Origin: Balneolales bacterium
GTDB lineage: Bacteria > Bacteroidota > Rhodothermia > Balneolales > Balneolaceae
Reading direction: 5' to 3'
Assembly (NCBI GenBank): GCA_030830725.1
Contig: JAURMN010000077.1
Coordinates: forward strand, 1-15,860
DNA length: 15,860 nucleotides
Each line of letters opens with the position of its first letter. The stretch's first letter is position 1. The notes below the pieces were generated by a model. That model worked only from the letters and a program-made list of their open reading frames with translations, did not search any database and was not told where the DNA came from. The translations under genes and the position numbers were made by a program. This document shows, in pieces, positions 7,028 through 14,641 of the stretch.

Positions 7028-7269
7028 TACCCTCATTTCGGAGGAGAACCCTGTCTCCGGTTCCTTCCTTGCTGCCTGATTCACCAAAGGTCAAATCTTT
7101 TTAATTGTGGTTTTGTAAGAAAAAGCCTCCAAGCTGGTTCTCATAGGTAAGGCTCGCCTGTTTGAATTGAATGCAACGATAAAAGAGGTATCCGTGAGGC
7201 TTCACTCCCGCTTGAAGGAGAAAGTCCTCTCACTGGATAATCCATCTAATCAATAAAAATCAGCACCCT
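7028..7269 (+). other. Intergenic leader with RNA-fold potential
   Basis: No gene is seen here. TATCCGTGAG (7189-7198) pairs with CTCAC (7229-7233) and GGATA (7235-7239) across a one-nucleotide bulge, enclosing a 5-bp hairpin (CTTCA 7200-7204, TGAAG 7213-7217). Further upstream GGAGA (7043-7047) pairs with TCTCC (7054-7058). GAGAACC (7044-7050) could instead pair with GGTTCTC (7136-7142). The 7189-7239 structure ends 30 nt before the next ATG. It may be a 5' UTR element or a small RNA; no known riboswitch or RNA family is recognised. Confidence 0.3.
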
Positions 7270-7956
7270 ATGAGAGAAAGAGACATTCTAACGGATATCA
7301 AAAAAGCGAACTTAATCATACGCTCATTGTCCGTTACTTTAGATCACGAACCTCATTTCGAGGTCATTTTCCGAGAGATTTACAAAACGCTTAAGAACTG
7401 GTCGGTCTGGATCCAATACGACTGGGTTCGCGAGAGCGAGTGCTTTTTGACCATGGAGTTGGAGCTCATAAAAATTCATAAGAGGAGATTAAATGCAGAT
7501 CCAGTCTATAAGAATCAAACCTTTCGTTCTTTGCGTAGGAAAAAAAGAATTATTCGGGATGCCGAGCATCTTCAAAATAAACAGGAACTGTCCAAAAAAT
7601 CGTATGGTCTTGCCCTACTGAGTAAACGGTGGAGGGAATCGGAGAAACTATTCAAACCGATTGAATATCGGCTATGGTGTGAGTATCTCTCAGCCATTAA
7701 ACCCTCACAACAATTTTTACATAAACACTACGATCAGGTTGAAGAAATCCGTTATCGAAGCGCTCAACTCCGTTATGAACTCTTACAGGAATCGAAAACA
7801 GTGCAACGATCACTCTCAGAAGCAGAAGCACAAACGGCTGTACGCCAACTGATGAAGAAATGGAAAAAAATCCCAAGCGTAGATCCGTATCAGGAACAGC
7901 GCTTTTGGCGCTGGACGGAGACAAGTATTGGTTATTTATTTCGCAAAAGTGGTTGA
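7270..7956 (+). CDS. Helical protein with DUF349-like W-x14-W repeats, function unknown
   Basis: The 228-residue product is very rich in Lys, Arg, Trp and Tyr, has no signal peptide or membrane segment, and appears all-helical. Two segments share a pattern: LLSKRWRESE...RLWCEYL (about 116-140, W121 and W136) and QLMKKWKKIP...RFWRWTE (193-217, W198 and W213). Both have exactly 14 residues between tryptophans. A weaker copy may lie at W44-F59. DUF349 repeats show the same pattern (LxxxWKxIGxVP...LWxxF). The GP/VP residues of the consensus are absent, so this would be a divergent member. The start has no Shine-Dalgarno site. It follows a structured leader and precedes the receptor gene by about 180 nt. 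Confidence 0.6.
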   Translation: MRERDILTDIKKANLIIRSLSVTLDHEPHFEVIFREIYKTLKNWSVWIQYDWVRESECFLTMELELIKIHKRRLNADPVYKNQTFRSLRRKKRIIRDAEHLQNKQELSKKSYGLALLSKRWRESEKLFKPIEYRLWCEYLSAIKPSQQFLHKHYDQVEEIRYRSAQLRYELLQESKTVQRSLSEAEAQTAVRQLMKKWKKIPSVDPYQEQRFWRWTETSIGYLFRKSG

Positions 7957-8009
7957 AAAAAATTTACACTAAGTTTAAATGGAAGTTGTATCTTTTAGTA
8001 CTATGAATA

Positions 8010-8047
8010 AAATAACTCCACAAAAGTTATTTACATTCTCTTTTGTG
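8010..8047. repeat. Two overlapping inverted repeats upstream of the receptor promoter
   Basis: AAATAACT (8010-8017) and AGTTATTT (8025-8032) form an 8-bp perfect dyad with a 7-nt centre. CACAAAAG (8019-8026) and CTTTTGTG (8040-8047) form a second perfect 8-bp dyad with a 13-nt centre. They share 8025-8026, so the two could not form fully together. If the promoter at 8056-8085 is correct they lie upstream of it, suggesting protein-binding sites rather than RNA hairpins. Confidence 0.5.
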
Positions 8048-8055
8048 TTTTCATA

Positions 8056-8085
8056 TTGAGACCCGAAAAACTCACACTAATTTTT
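8056..8085 (+). promoter_or_regulatory. Bacteroidota-type promoter of the receptor gene
   Basis: TTG at 8056-8058, a spacer of exactly 19 nt, and TAATTTTT at 8078-8085 match TTG-N19-TAnnTTTG at all but the last position. The predicted start near 8092 gives a 5' UTR of about 46 nt before the ATG at 8138. Confidence 0.5.
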
Positions 8086-8093
8086 CGAGGCTC
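8058..8093. repeat. Inverted repeat spanning the receptor promoter
   Basis: CGAAAAA (8064-8070) pairs with TTTTTCG (8081-8087) around a 10-nt centre. The arms extend outward to GAG (8058-8060) and CTC (8091-8093) with two mismatches. The dyad covers both promoter elements, the place for an operator that would exclude RNA polymerase. That role is inference. Confidence 0.5.
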
Positions 8094-8137
8094 AACTCCA
8101 TTAAACTGTAAATTTGTCTACTGAAATCCTCTACACA

Positions 8138-11100
8138 ATGAAAAAGTCACATTTGAGCTTTTTATTATTTGCCATAATGGCATTATTCCCTTTGACATCT
8201 TTTGGACAGGGAGTTACCACCTCTTCAATCAATGGAGTAGTAACAGATGGAGAAGGACAACCGATGATAGGCGCTACGATTACCGCCCTTCACGTCCCAT
8301 CTGGTACAACTTATGGCGCTGCTTCTGATGCAAGCGGAGCGTATCGAATTCCAAATATGCGAGTTGGAGGACCTTACACGGTGGTCGTCAGTTATGTGGG
8401 ATACACGAATTCTGAAATTAGTAATCTCACCCTTCGACTTGGGGAAAACCAGCGTCTAGATTTTGTTCTATCAGTTTCTAGTGCCCAGCTCGATGAAATT
8501 ACAGTTACAGCTTCAAGCGGATCTGTGGGCGCTAACGCAGGCGCAAGCACACAAATCTCTACTGAGTTAATTGAACTTGTTCCAAGCCTCGATAACGATA
8601 TCGATGATGTTTTAAAACTTACTCCACAAGCTCGTCTCTTCGGAGATGGAATTTCATTTGCCGGTATGAATAACAGATTCAATGCGATCTATATCGATGG
8701 CGCCGTAAACAACGACGTATTTGGACTAGCATCTTCTGGTACAAACGGTGGTCAAACTGGAGCCTCTCCATTTTCGTTAGATATTTTGGATCAGCTTCAG
8801 GTTGTTCTCTCTCCTTATGATGTAACGTTGGGTGGGTTCGCTGGAGGTGGAGTAAACGCCGTAACCAAATCTGGAACGAATACCTTTAAATCAACAGTCT
8901 ACACGTATATCCGAAATGAAAATCTAGTAGCTAAAACAAATCAGGAATACGCAGATCGTTTGGAATTAGAGAGAGAGAGAGTAGATGAGTTCACTCAAAA
9001 TACTACTGGTTTCTCAATTGGTGGACCTATTAAAAAGGACAAAGCTTTCTTTTTTACAAATGTTGAAATCCAAAATAATGAAACTCCTGCCCCATTTGAC
9101 TTAGGAAATTACACGCGTACAGCGGGTCGTTATGGTGAGAGTGATTTGACGCGCCTTCGTAATCATTTGATTAGTCAATATGGATATGATCCCGGGACTT
9201 TTGGGAATACTTCTGACAATCTTGAAGGGTTAAAGATTTTTGGTAAAATTGATTACAATCTAAACCAAAATAACAGATTGACTCTTCGCCATCAGTTTAC
9301 GAAAGCTGAGCAATTTGACCGTTATGCAGGAAGTAGTAATACCATTAATTTCTCAAACAATGGTATTTACTTTCCAAGTACAACAAATTCTACTGCTCTT
9401 GAGTTGAATTCAGTATTTGGTACAAGCGCTTCAAATAATTTGATCCTTTCTTTCGTAACGGTTCGTGATGACCGTGACCCTCTTGGTGGAGACTTCCCCT
9501 ACGTATTTATTGAGGATGCTGCAGGTGGTCTGATCCGATTAGGATCTGAGGAGTTTTCAACAGGTAATGCTCTGGATCAGGATATCTTTACAATTACAAA
9601 TAATTTTAAACTGTACAGAGGAGACCACACCATAACACTGGGGACTCATAACGAGTTTTATTCTATTTATAACCTCTTTATTCCACAGAATTACGGAACC
9701 TACCGATTCTCTTCACTCGATGATTTTATTAATGGAAATCCTGCGAAAGAATATGATCGCACATTTTCTTTGGTTGATAATTTAACTGGAGATGGGTCTA
9801 AAGCTGCATCAGACTTCAGTGCATTTCAATTAGGATTCTATGCTCAGGATGAAATAAATGTTAATTCCAGACTAACTGTTACAGCCGGTCTGAGAATTGA
9901 CATTCCGGTTATCGTTGATGATCCTCGCATCCCTGCTGACTTCAATAGCACATCTTTACCATTAATGCAGGCAGGTTATGATGTAGCGAAGGATGCAGTG
10001 GGTGGAAAAGCTCCAGAAGGACAATTGATGTTTTCACCAAGAGTTGGCTTTACCTATGATATGGGTAAAGAAGATAGACAGATTCTTCGTGGTGGAATCG
10101 GAATTTTCACAAGCCGTATACCATTTGTTTGGCCAGGTGCAATGTTTAATAACAATGGTGTAACTACTGGTCGAGTAGATGAAAGAGGAATCACTGGTCC
10201 CGTAAACTTTATTTCTGACGTAAGCAAACAATATACTGCTCCAGCAGGCGCTCCAAATGGACAGGTAGATTTGTTCACAAAAGATTTCAAGTATCCTCAA
10301 GTACTTCGCGGTAATATTGGTTACGATTTTATCCTCCCAGGGGATATTGAAACAACGATTGAAGCGATTTACACGAAGACGCTAAACAACATCCTGTATA
10401 CCAATATCAACTCAAAGTCTGATGTTTCTTTCACTTGGACAGGATCACCTGACAACCGTGAAGTCTATACACGTTCCAGCTATGTTGGCGCGTATGGATC
10501 AGGGGTTTACTTGGCTTCAAACACATCAGAAGGTTATGCTTATAACTTGACAGCAAGTTTTGCAAAACGTTTTGACTTCGGTTTAGCCGCCACCTTGGCT
10601 TACTCATTCGGAGATTCTTACTCTGTGAATGAGGGAACTTCTTCTCAAAACTCATCACAGTGGAGAGGTCAAGTCAGTATTGACGGACGAAATAATCCAG
10701 TGTCTGGGCGCGCAGATTTTGCTCAAGGCCACAGAGTAATTTCCACTCTTACCTACAAGAAGAATTGGTTTGAGAAGAGTAACAACACAACAACGATCTC
10801 TTTACTTTACAATGGTGGCAATGAACAGCCTTTCTCTTACATAATTGGCGGTTCAAGTGCTCGAAACCTGAATAATGAAGCCGGAAGTACCAGCAGAAAT
10901 AGAAGCTTGGTCTACATCCCTAAATCCAGTAATGATATCAATCTTGTAGATTACACTGCAGGTGGTGTTACCGTAACCGCAGCTCAACAATGGGAGCGCC
11001 TTAACGCAGTTATTGAGGATGATAGATATTTGAGAAACAATCGAGGAGGTTATGCTAATAAAAATGGCGCATGGATGCCTTTTGCATCTTCTTTTGATAT

Positions 11101-11395
11101 ATCAATTAAACAAGATTTAGGGTTTAAAGTATCTGGTCAATCCCAACGTATTCAGGTTTCTTTGGACATCATAAATGTTGCAAACTTGCTCAATCCTGAG
11201 TGGGGAACAGTTTACACTATCCCTGGAGAATTCAATTACTATTATCTATACAATTTTGTTGGATATGAAGCAGATAAAACTACTCCAAAATTTGAATTCC
11301 GAGGAGATGGATCAACTGGCACAGACCGCTTCAATATTTCTAACAGTGCGTCGCGATGGAAAATGCGAGTTGGTGTTCGTTATATGTTTAACTAG
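8138..11395 (+). CDS. Oar-like TonB-dependent outer-membrane receptor
   Basis: This is a 1085-residue outer-membrane beta-barrel protein. The ATG at 8138 gives a signal peptide (MKKSHLSFLLFAIMALFPLT...), probably cut after SFG at residue 23; an in-frame TTG at 8114 would only add eight residues. Next are a carboxypeptidase-regulatory-like beta domain (about 29-115, INGVVTDGEGQPMIGATI), a TonB-box-like LDEITVTAS (about 117-125), a plug domain (about 150-275, FNAIYIDGAV, GGGVNAVTKSGTN) and a long barrel ending in WKMRVGVRYMFN. This plug plus regulatory-domain form is that of Oar-type proteins. No SusD partner is adjacent. The substrate is unknown; polymer or protein uptake and surface roles are both known for relatives. 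It has its own promoter and terminator and looks monocistronic. Confidence 0.92.
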   Translation: MKKSHLSFLLFAIMALFPLTSFGQGVTTSSINGVVTDGEGQPMIGATITALHVPSGTTYGAASDASGAYRIPNMRVGGPYTVVVSYVGYTNSEISNLTLRLGENQRLDFVLSVSSAQLDEITVTASSGSVGANAGASTQISTELIELVPSLDNDIDDVLKLTPQARLFGDGISFAGMNNRFNAIYIDGAVNNDVFGLASSGTNGGQTGASPFSLDILDQLQVVLSPYDVTLGGFAGGGVNAVTKSGTNTFKSTVYTYIRNENLVAKTNQEYADRLELERERVDEFTQNTTGFSIGGPIKKDKAFFFTNVEIQNNETPAPFDLGNYTRTAGRYGESDLTRLRNHLISQYGYDPGTFGNTSDNLEGLKIFGKIDYNLNQNNRLTLRHQFTKAEQFDRYAGSSNTINFSNNGIYFPSTTNSTALELNSVFGTSASNNLILSFVTVRDDRDPLGGDFPYVFIEDAAGGLIRLGSEEFSTGNALDQDIFTITNNFKLYRGDHTITLGTHNEFYSIYNLFIPQNYGTYRFSSLDDFINGNPAKEYDRTFSLVDNLTGDGSKAASDFSAFQLGFYAQDEINVNSRLTVTAGLRIDIPVIVDDPRIPADFNSTSLPLMQAGYDVAKDAVGGKAPEGQLMFSPRVGFTYDMGKEDRQILRGGIGIFTSRIPFVWPGAMFNNNGVTTGRVDERGITGPVNFISDVSKQYTAPAGAPNGQVDLFTKDFKYPQVLRGNIGYDFILPGDIETTIEAIYTKTLNNILYTNINSKSDVSFTWTGSPDNREVYTRSSYVGAYGSGVYLASNTSEGYAYNLTASFAKRFDFGLAATLAYSFGDSYSVNEGTSSQNSSQWRGQVSIDGRNNPVSGRADFAQGHRVISTLTYKKNWFEKSNNTTTISLLYNGGNEQPFSYIIGGSSARNLNNEAGSTSRNRSLVYIPKSSNDINLVDYTAGGVTVTAAQQWERLNAVIEDDRYLRNNRGGYANKNGAWMPFASSFDISIKQDLGFKVSGQSQRIQVSLDIINVANLLNPEWGTVYTIPGEFNYYYLYNFVGYEADKTTPKFEFRGDGSTGTDRFNISNSASRWKMRVGVRYMFN

Positions 11396-11420
11396 AATTA
11401 TTTAGTTAGATAAAAAGTTT

Positions 11421-11450
11421 AAAAAAGGCTCCAAAAGGAGCCTTTTTTGT
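11421..11450 (+). terminator. Strong rho-independent terminator after the receptor gene
   Basis: AAAAAAGGCTCC (11421-11432) and GGAGCCTTTTTT (11437-11448) form a perfect 12-bp stem with an AAAA loop. The T-run is on the plus strand; the matching A-run would also allow activity on the minus strand. It begins 25 nt after the receptor stop codon. Confidence 0.93.
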
Positions 11451-11487
11451 TTCAAATCTACCTTCTTTGATAAATGATTAGCGATGA

Positions 11488-11532
11488 AATAGTTATTCAT
11501 AATAATCTCATGATTATTTTGCTCAAACTATT
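11488..11532. repeat. Nested 45-bp dyad upstream of the ferredoxin gene
   Basis: AATAGTT (11488-11494) and AACTATT (11526-11532) form perfect outer arms. AATAATC (11501-11507) and GATTATT (11512-11518) form perfect inner arms around TCAT. The two dyads share a centre to within half a base. It lies 70 nt before the ferredoxin ATG, and no convincing promoter was found beside it. It may be a regulator-binding site. AT-richness raises the chance of coincidence. Confidence 0.45.
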
Positions 11533-11602
11533 ACAAGAAGAGTGAAATCTCCTATATTCCAGTTCATTAAACTAGCATAAAATACGATAACCAAATATCG
11601 AT

Positions 11603-11941
11603 ATGGCATACGTTGTTACAGAACCTTGTGTGAATTGTAAATACACAAATTGTGCTGCAGTTTGTCCAGTAGACGCATTCCGTGAAGGCCCTAATTTCTT
11701 GGTAATCGATCCGAACGAGTGTATCGATTGTGATGCTTGCGTTTCGGAGTGTCCAGTTGAAGCGATTTATCCGGATGATGAGGTACCCTCTGAGTGGGAA
11801 AGTTATATCGGGTTAAATGAAAGACTGGCGGAAGCATGGGGAGATCATATTATTAATGAGACCAAGGATGCTCTTCCCGATGCAGATGAATGGGCGTCAA
11901 AAACAGGTAAAGCGTCTGAGATAATCGAATCGTGGGATTGA
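11603..11941 (+). CDS. fdxA: 7Fe ferredoxin (3Fe-4S/4Fe-4S), FdxA type
   Basis: This is a small acidic electron carrier of 112 residues with the seven-iron pattern of Azotobacter ferredoxin I. By position C9, C17 and C50 would hold the [3Fe-4S] cluster, and C21, C40, C43 and C46 the [4Fe-4S] cluster; C12 is an extra cysteine also seen in the family. The core MAYVVTEPCVNCKYTNC...CPVDAF and CIDCDACVSECPVEAI is intact. The C-terminal 50 residues are acidic (DEVPSEWESYIG, then a Glu/Asp-rich helix), as in relatives. No Shine-Dalgarno site is present; a short CGATA/TATCG inverted repeat ends two nt before the ATG. The 3' end overlaps folP, suggesting co-translation. Confidence 0.95.
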   Translation: MAYVVTEPCVNCKYTNCAAVCPVDAFREGPNFLVIDPNECIDCDACVSECPVEAIYPDDEVPSEWESYIGLNERLAEAWGDHIINETKDALPDADEWASKTGKASEIIESWD

Positions 11942-12828
11942 CGTCGCATAGCTGGGCACTTCACTATCGAAATCGAGAGAAATTGTTTACGCGACCCGCT
12001 GTGATGGGCGTGTTAAATCTCACTCCAGACTCTTTTTATGATGGCGGATCTCTGACAAATCAGTCTACTCTTTACCAGAAAATTGAGGAGATGATTGCGG
12101 ATGGAGCCGATATTTTGGATTTAGGCGCTGAATCTACTCGGCCAGGATCGCGGCCGGTATCCGTAGAGGAAGAGTTAGAGAGATTGAAACCCGGGCTGGA
12201 GGCAGTCAAATCCTTTTCAGATCAGGTACTATTTTCCATTGATACTGTAAAACCGGAAGTAGCCAGAGTTGCACTGGATCACGGAATCGCAATTGTAAAT
12301 AATGTTTCTGGGAGATTGGATGCGTTTCCCGTTGCGGAAGTAGCAGCAGAGTATGGGGCTGCATATGTATTTATGCACGCACTAGGAACACCCGAAACAA
12401 TGCAGATGAATCCACATTACGAACACCTGGAGCGTGAAGTCTATGACTATTTTAAAACCGGGTTGGAACGCCTAACAGCACTCTCAATGGGGACAATCCT
12501 TCTCGATCCTGGTATCGGATTTGGTAAAACATTAGAACATAACCTGTCGTTGATTGAGCACCTAGACTTGTTTCATGACTTTAATCTGCCGATACTCATT
12601 GGAGCTTCCCGTAAATCCATGATTGGGCAACTTTTGGAGGGTGCAGGTCCGGAGGATCGCCTATTTGGAACCCTAGCCGTGCACTATGAGGCCTTGCGAA
12701 AGGGAGTGCATGTATTACGGGTACATGATGTTCGGGCGGCCGCCGATTCCATTAAAGTAGCCATGGCATTCAGGGAAATTTCAACAAATGAAAATCGGAA
12801 TATCTCTAACCAGCAACCCTCAGGGTAA
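11932..12828 (+). CDS. folP: Dihydropteroate synthase
   Basis: FolP condenses p-aminobenzoate with dihydropterin pyrophosphate in folate synthesis; it is the sulfonamide target. The TIM-barrel landmarks are present: VMGVLNLTPDSFYDGG (24-39), DLGAESTRPGS (63-73), SIDTVKPEV (102-110), MHALGTPETMQ (149-158), DPGIGFGKT (192-200), GASRKSM (224-230) and RVHDV (263-267). There is no ATG before the conserved domain. The start is GTG at 11932 (10-nt overlap with fdxA) or TTG at 11938 (TTGA overlap of 4 nt); neither has a Shine-Dalgarno site. About 20 polar residues extend beyond the domain at the C-terminus. The 25-nt gap to cdaA suggests an operon. Confidence 0.95.
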   Translation: MGLTSHSWALHYRNREKLFTRPAVMGVLNLTPDSFYDGGSLTNQSTLYQKIEEMIADGADILDLGAESTRPGSRPVSVEEELERLKPGLEAVKSFSDQVLFSIDTVKPEVARVALDHGIAIVNNVSGRLDAFPVAEVAAEYGAAYVFMHALGTPETMQMNPHYEHLEREVYDYFKTGLERLTALSMGTILLDPGIGFGKTLEHNLSLIEHLDLFHDFNLPILIGASRKSMIGQLLEGAGPEDRLFGTLAVHYEALRKGVHVLRVHDVRAAADSIKVAMAFREISTNENRNISNQQPSG

Positions 12829-12853
12829 GTGACTTTGATTAAGTAGAAAACGT

Positions 12854-13633
12854 GTGAATCCCCTTCAATTTTTAGAATTTGGCCTGGCAGATGCGGTTGA
12901 CATCTTGTTGATCTCATTGGCACTGTTCTTTCTGTACCGCAGAATGAAAGGAACGCTCGCCATTCAAGCTATTGCCGGTCTCATCTTTATAATTCTTGTA
13001 AATGTATTGGTGAGTTTACTGGGTCTCTCTACGGTTAATTTTATACTTGAGGGATTACTCGATTTGGGTGCCCTGGCCATTATTATTCTTTTTGCTCCGG
13101 ACATTCGAAAACTCCTTACCGACATCGGGAAAAATCCGGCGCTGGATCGGTTTTTGGGCAAAAAAGGGTCTACGGATCCCTTGGATGAAATCATTGCGGC
13201 GGTAAAAGAACTTTCACAGAATCGAATTGGCGCCATTCTGGTATTTCCAAAAACAGCCACATTACAGGATCTAAATGATCCTGGTAAGGAAATCGATGCC
13301 AGATTGACCAAGGAGATGCTCCTAACCGTATTTCAAAAAGAGTCGGTGTTTCATGATGGAGCGGCAATTATTCGAAATAACCGAATTGAAAGTGTGCGTG
13401 TAACCCTTCCAATCTCAAAGCAAGGGATTGACCCGAAATATGGAACACGTCACAGAGCCGGTCTTGGGGTTACGGAGTCGAATAAAGCATTGGCTGTCAT
13501 CGTTTCAGAGGAAACAGGCAATATTGCGATTGCGCGGGATGGTACTCTGGAAGGAAAACTTACCATTCAAACACTGCGGGCTCGATTAACTGAATATTTA
13601 TTAGAAGAGAAGCCGAAAGTAACCAAGCTCTGA
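12854..13633 (+). CDS. cdaA: Membrane diadenylate cyclase (c-di-AMP synthase)
   Basis: CdaA makes cyclic di-AMP from two ATP and controls potassium and osmotic homeostasis where studied. The 259-residue product has three N-terminal membrane segments (about 14-28, 35-57 and 64-82) followed by a DAC domain (about 100-235). That domain carries the two active-site motifs, DGA at 168-170 and RHR at 199-201, spaced as in Bacillus CdaA. The start is GTG at 12854, giving MNPLQFLEFGLADAVDILL. The folP-cdaA order is common in Bacteroidota. The stop lies only 21 nt from the convergent meaB stop, with no terminator hairpin seen between them, so transcripts probably overlap. Confidence 0.95.
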   Translation: MNPLQFLEFGLADAVDILLISLALFFLYRRMKGTLAIQAIAGLIFIILVNVLVSLLGLSTVNFILEGLLDLGALAIIILFAPDIRKLLTDIGKNPALDRFLGKKGSTDPLDEIIAAVKELSQNRIGAILVFPKTATLQDLNDPGKEIDARLTKEMLLTVFQKESVFHDGAAIIRNNRIESVRVTLPISKQGIDPKYGTRHRAGLGVTESNKALAVIVSEETGNIAIARDGTLEGKLTIQTLRARLTEYLLEEKPKVTKL

Positions 13634-13654
13634 GTTCCCAATCGGGCAACTGAC

Positions 13655-14641
13655 CTATTTCAAAAACGAGGCTACAATTTCTGAGGCGAGATCTGGTATT
13701 GTTCCTTCCCCTTTTTCAAGTGCTTCTTTAGCCTTTTTCAGGGCCTGCTGAACCGAGGGGCTCTCTTTGAAGGCCAAATCAAGCTGTTTTCGCGTGGCGT
13801 CCTCCAGCAGAACCAGTTGCTGTTCAGCTCGTCGGGTTTGGAAGGCATTGGACTGTTGAAGTTTTTCCAGCCTGCTTTTGATTTGGACCCAGATCTCTGA
13901 AATGCCATCACCAGTTAATGCTGAACATAGGGCAGTGATTCGAGGGTAAGCCGGACTCATCATGGATCTAAGTCCAAACGCCTGTTGGTACTCCTGCAGG
14001 GTGCTCTCTGCAGCCATCCGATGCTCCCCTTCAGCTTTATTAATGGCGACAAGATCGGCAACTTCGAGTATGCCGCTTTTTATGCCTTGCAGCTCATCAC
14101 CGGCCCCGGAAATGAGCAGGAGCACTAACAGATCGCTAACCGAGGCAATGGTCATTTCTGACTGACCAATTCCGACTGACTCGATCAGGATGGTGTCGAA
14201 GCCTGTGGCCTCACAAAGTTGAATGACATCGTAGGTTGTGGAAGTGATTCCGCCTAAAAAACCTGAGCTTGGGGAAGGACGGATAAAGACTCTCGTGTCG
14301 GCGGCTAGTAACGGCATGCGTGTTTTATCGCCAAGAATGGAGCCCTTATGAAGTGGACTGCTTGGATCAACAGTTAATACAGCCAGTCGTCGGTCTTCTT
14401 TGAGAATTTCCTGCCCAATGGCTTCGATAAAGGTGCTTTTGCCCGCTCCGGGAAGACCGGTAATGCCGATGCGGATTGAGGGATTGACTGGAATCGGGAG
14501 CTGCTTTGCTAATTCTCGAAATATAGTCTGATGATCGCTTCTCCGACTTTCAGCAAGCGTAATGGCTCTGGCCAATGAGGCAGTGTCCCGGTTTAAAATC
14601 CCGGTTTTGAGAGACTCAATGATGGAATCAGCAATTTTCAT
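13655..14641 (-). CDS. meaB: MeaB/ArgK GTPase, methylmalonyl-CoA mutase chaperone
   Basis: This G3E-type GTPase loads, protects and reactivates the B12 cofactor of methylmalonyl-CoA mutase. The ATG at 14641 gives 328 residues and shares one nucleotide with the mutase stop (TGATG); a TTG one codon earlier is less likely. The P-loop is GLPGAGKST (62-70), followed by DPSSPLHKGSILGDKTRM (92-109), the base ESVGIGQSE (154-162), and a G4 motif reading NKAE at 201-204 instead of NKxD. The C-terminal helical tail, used for dimerisation in the family, is present (about 255-328). Coupling to the mutase gene fits a shared role. Confidence 0.93.
   Translation of the reverse strand: MKIADSIIESLKTGILNRDTASLARAITLAESRRSDHQTIFRELAKQLPIPVNPSIRIGITGLPGAGKSTFIEAIGQEILKEDRRLAVLTVDPSSPLHKGSILGDKTRMPLLAADTRVFIRPSPSSGFLGGITSTTYDVIQLCEATGFDTILIESVGIGQSEMTIASVSDLLVLLLISGAGDELQGIKSGILEVADLVAINKAEGEHRMAAESTLQEYQQAFGLRSMMSPAYPRITALCSALTGDGISEIWVQIKSRLEKLQQSNAFQTRRAEQQLVLLEDATRKQLDLAFKESPSVQQALKKAKEALEKGEGTIPDLASEIVASFLK

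Noticed and set aside
7041..7090. Partial likeness to bacterial signal recognition particle RNA on the minus strand (GGTGAATCAGG and GGAAGGAA words)
   Set aside because: The invariant core with the GGAA tetraloop and AGCAGC order is not present, and the pieces do not fold into domain IV. The words are in the wrong arrangement.
7212..7236. GGAGAAAGTCC resembles the RNase P RNA GAGGAAAGTCC core
   Set aside because: The other conserved RNase P regions are missing, and the space before the next gene is far too short for the RNA.
8114..8137. Upstream TTG start for the receptor
   Set aside because: The ATG at 8138 gives a proper signal peptide; the extra eight residues would put polar sequence before it.
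10034..10658. Minus-strand open frames inside the receptor gene
   Set aside because: They lie opposite a long, well-supported coding region and their translations resemble no protein family, so they are shadows.
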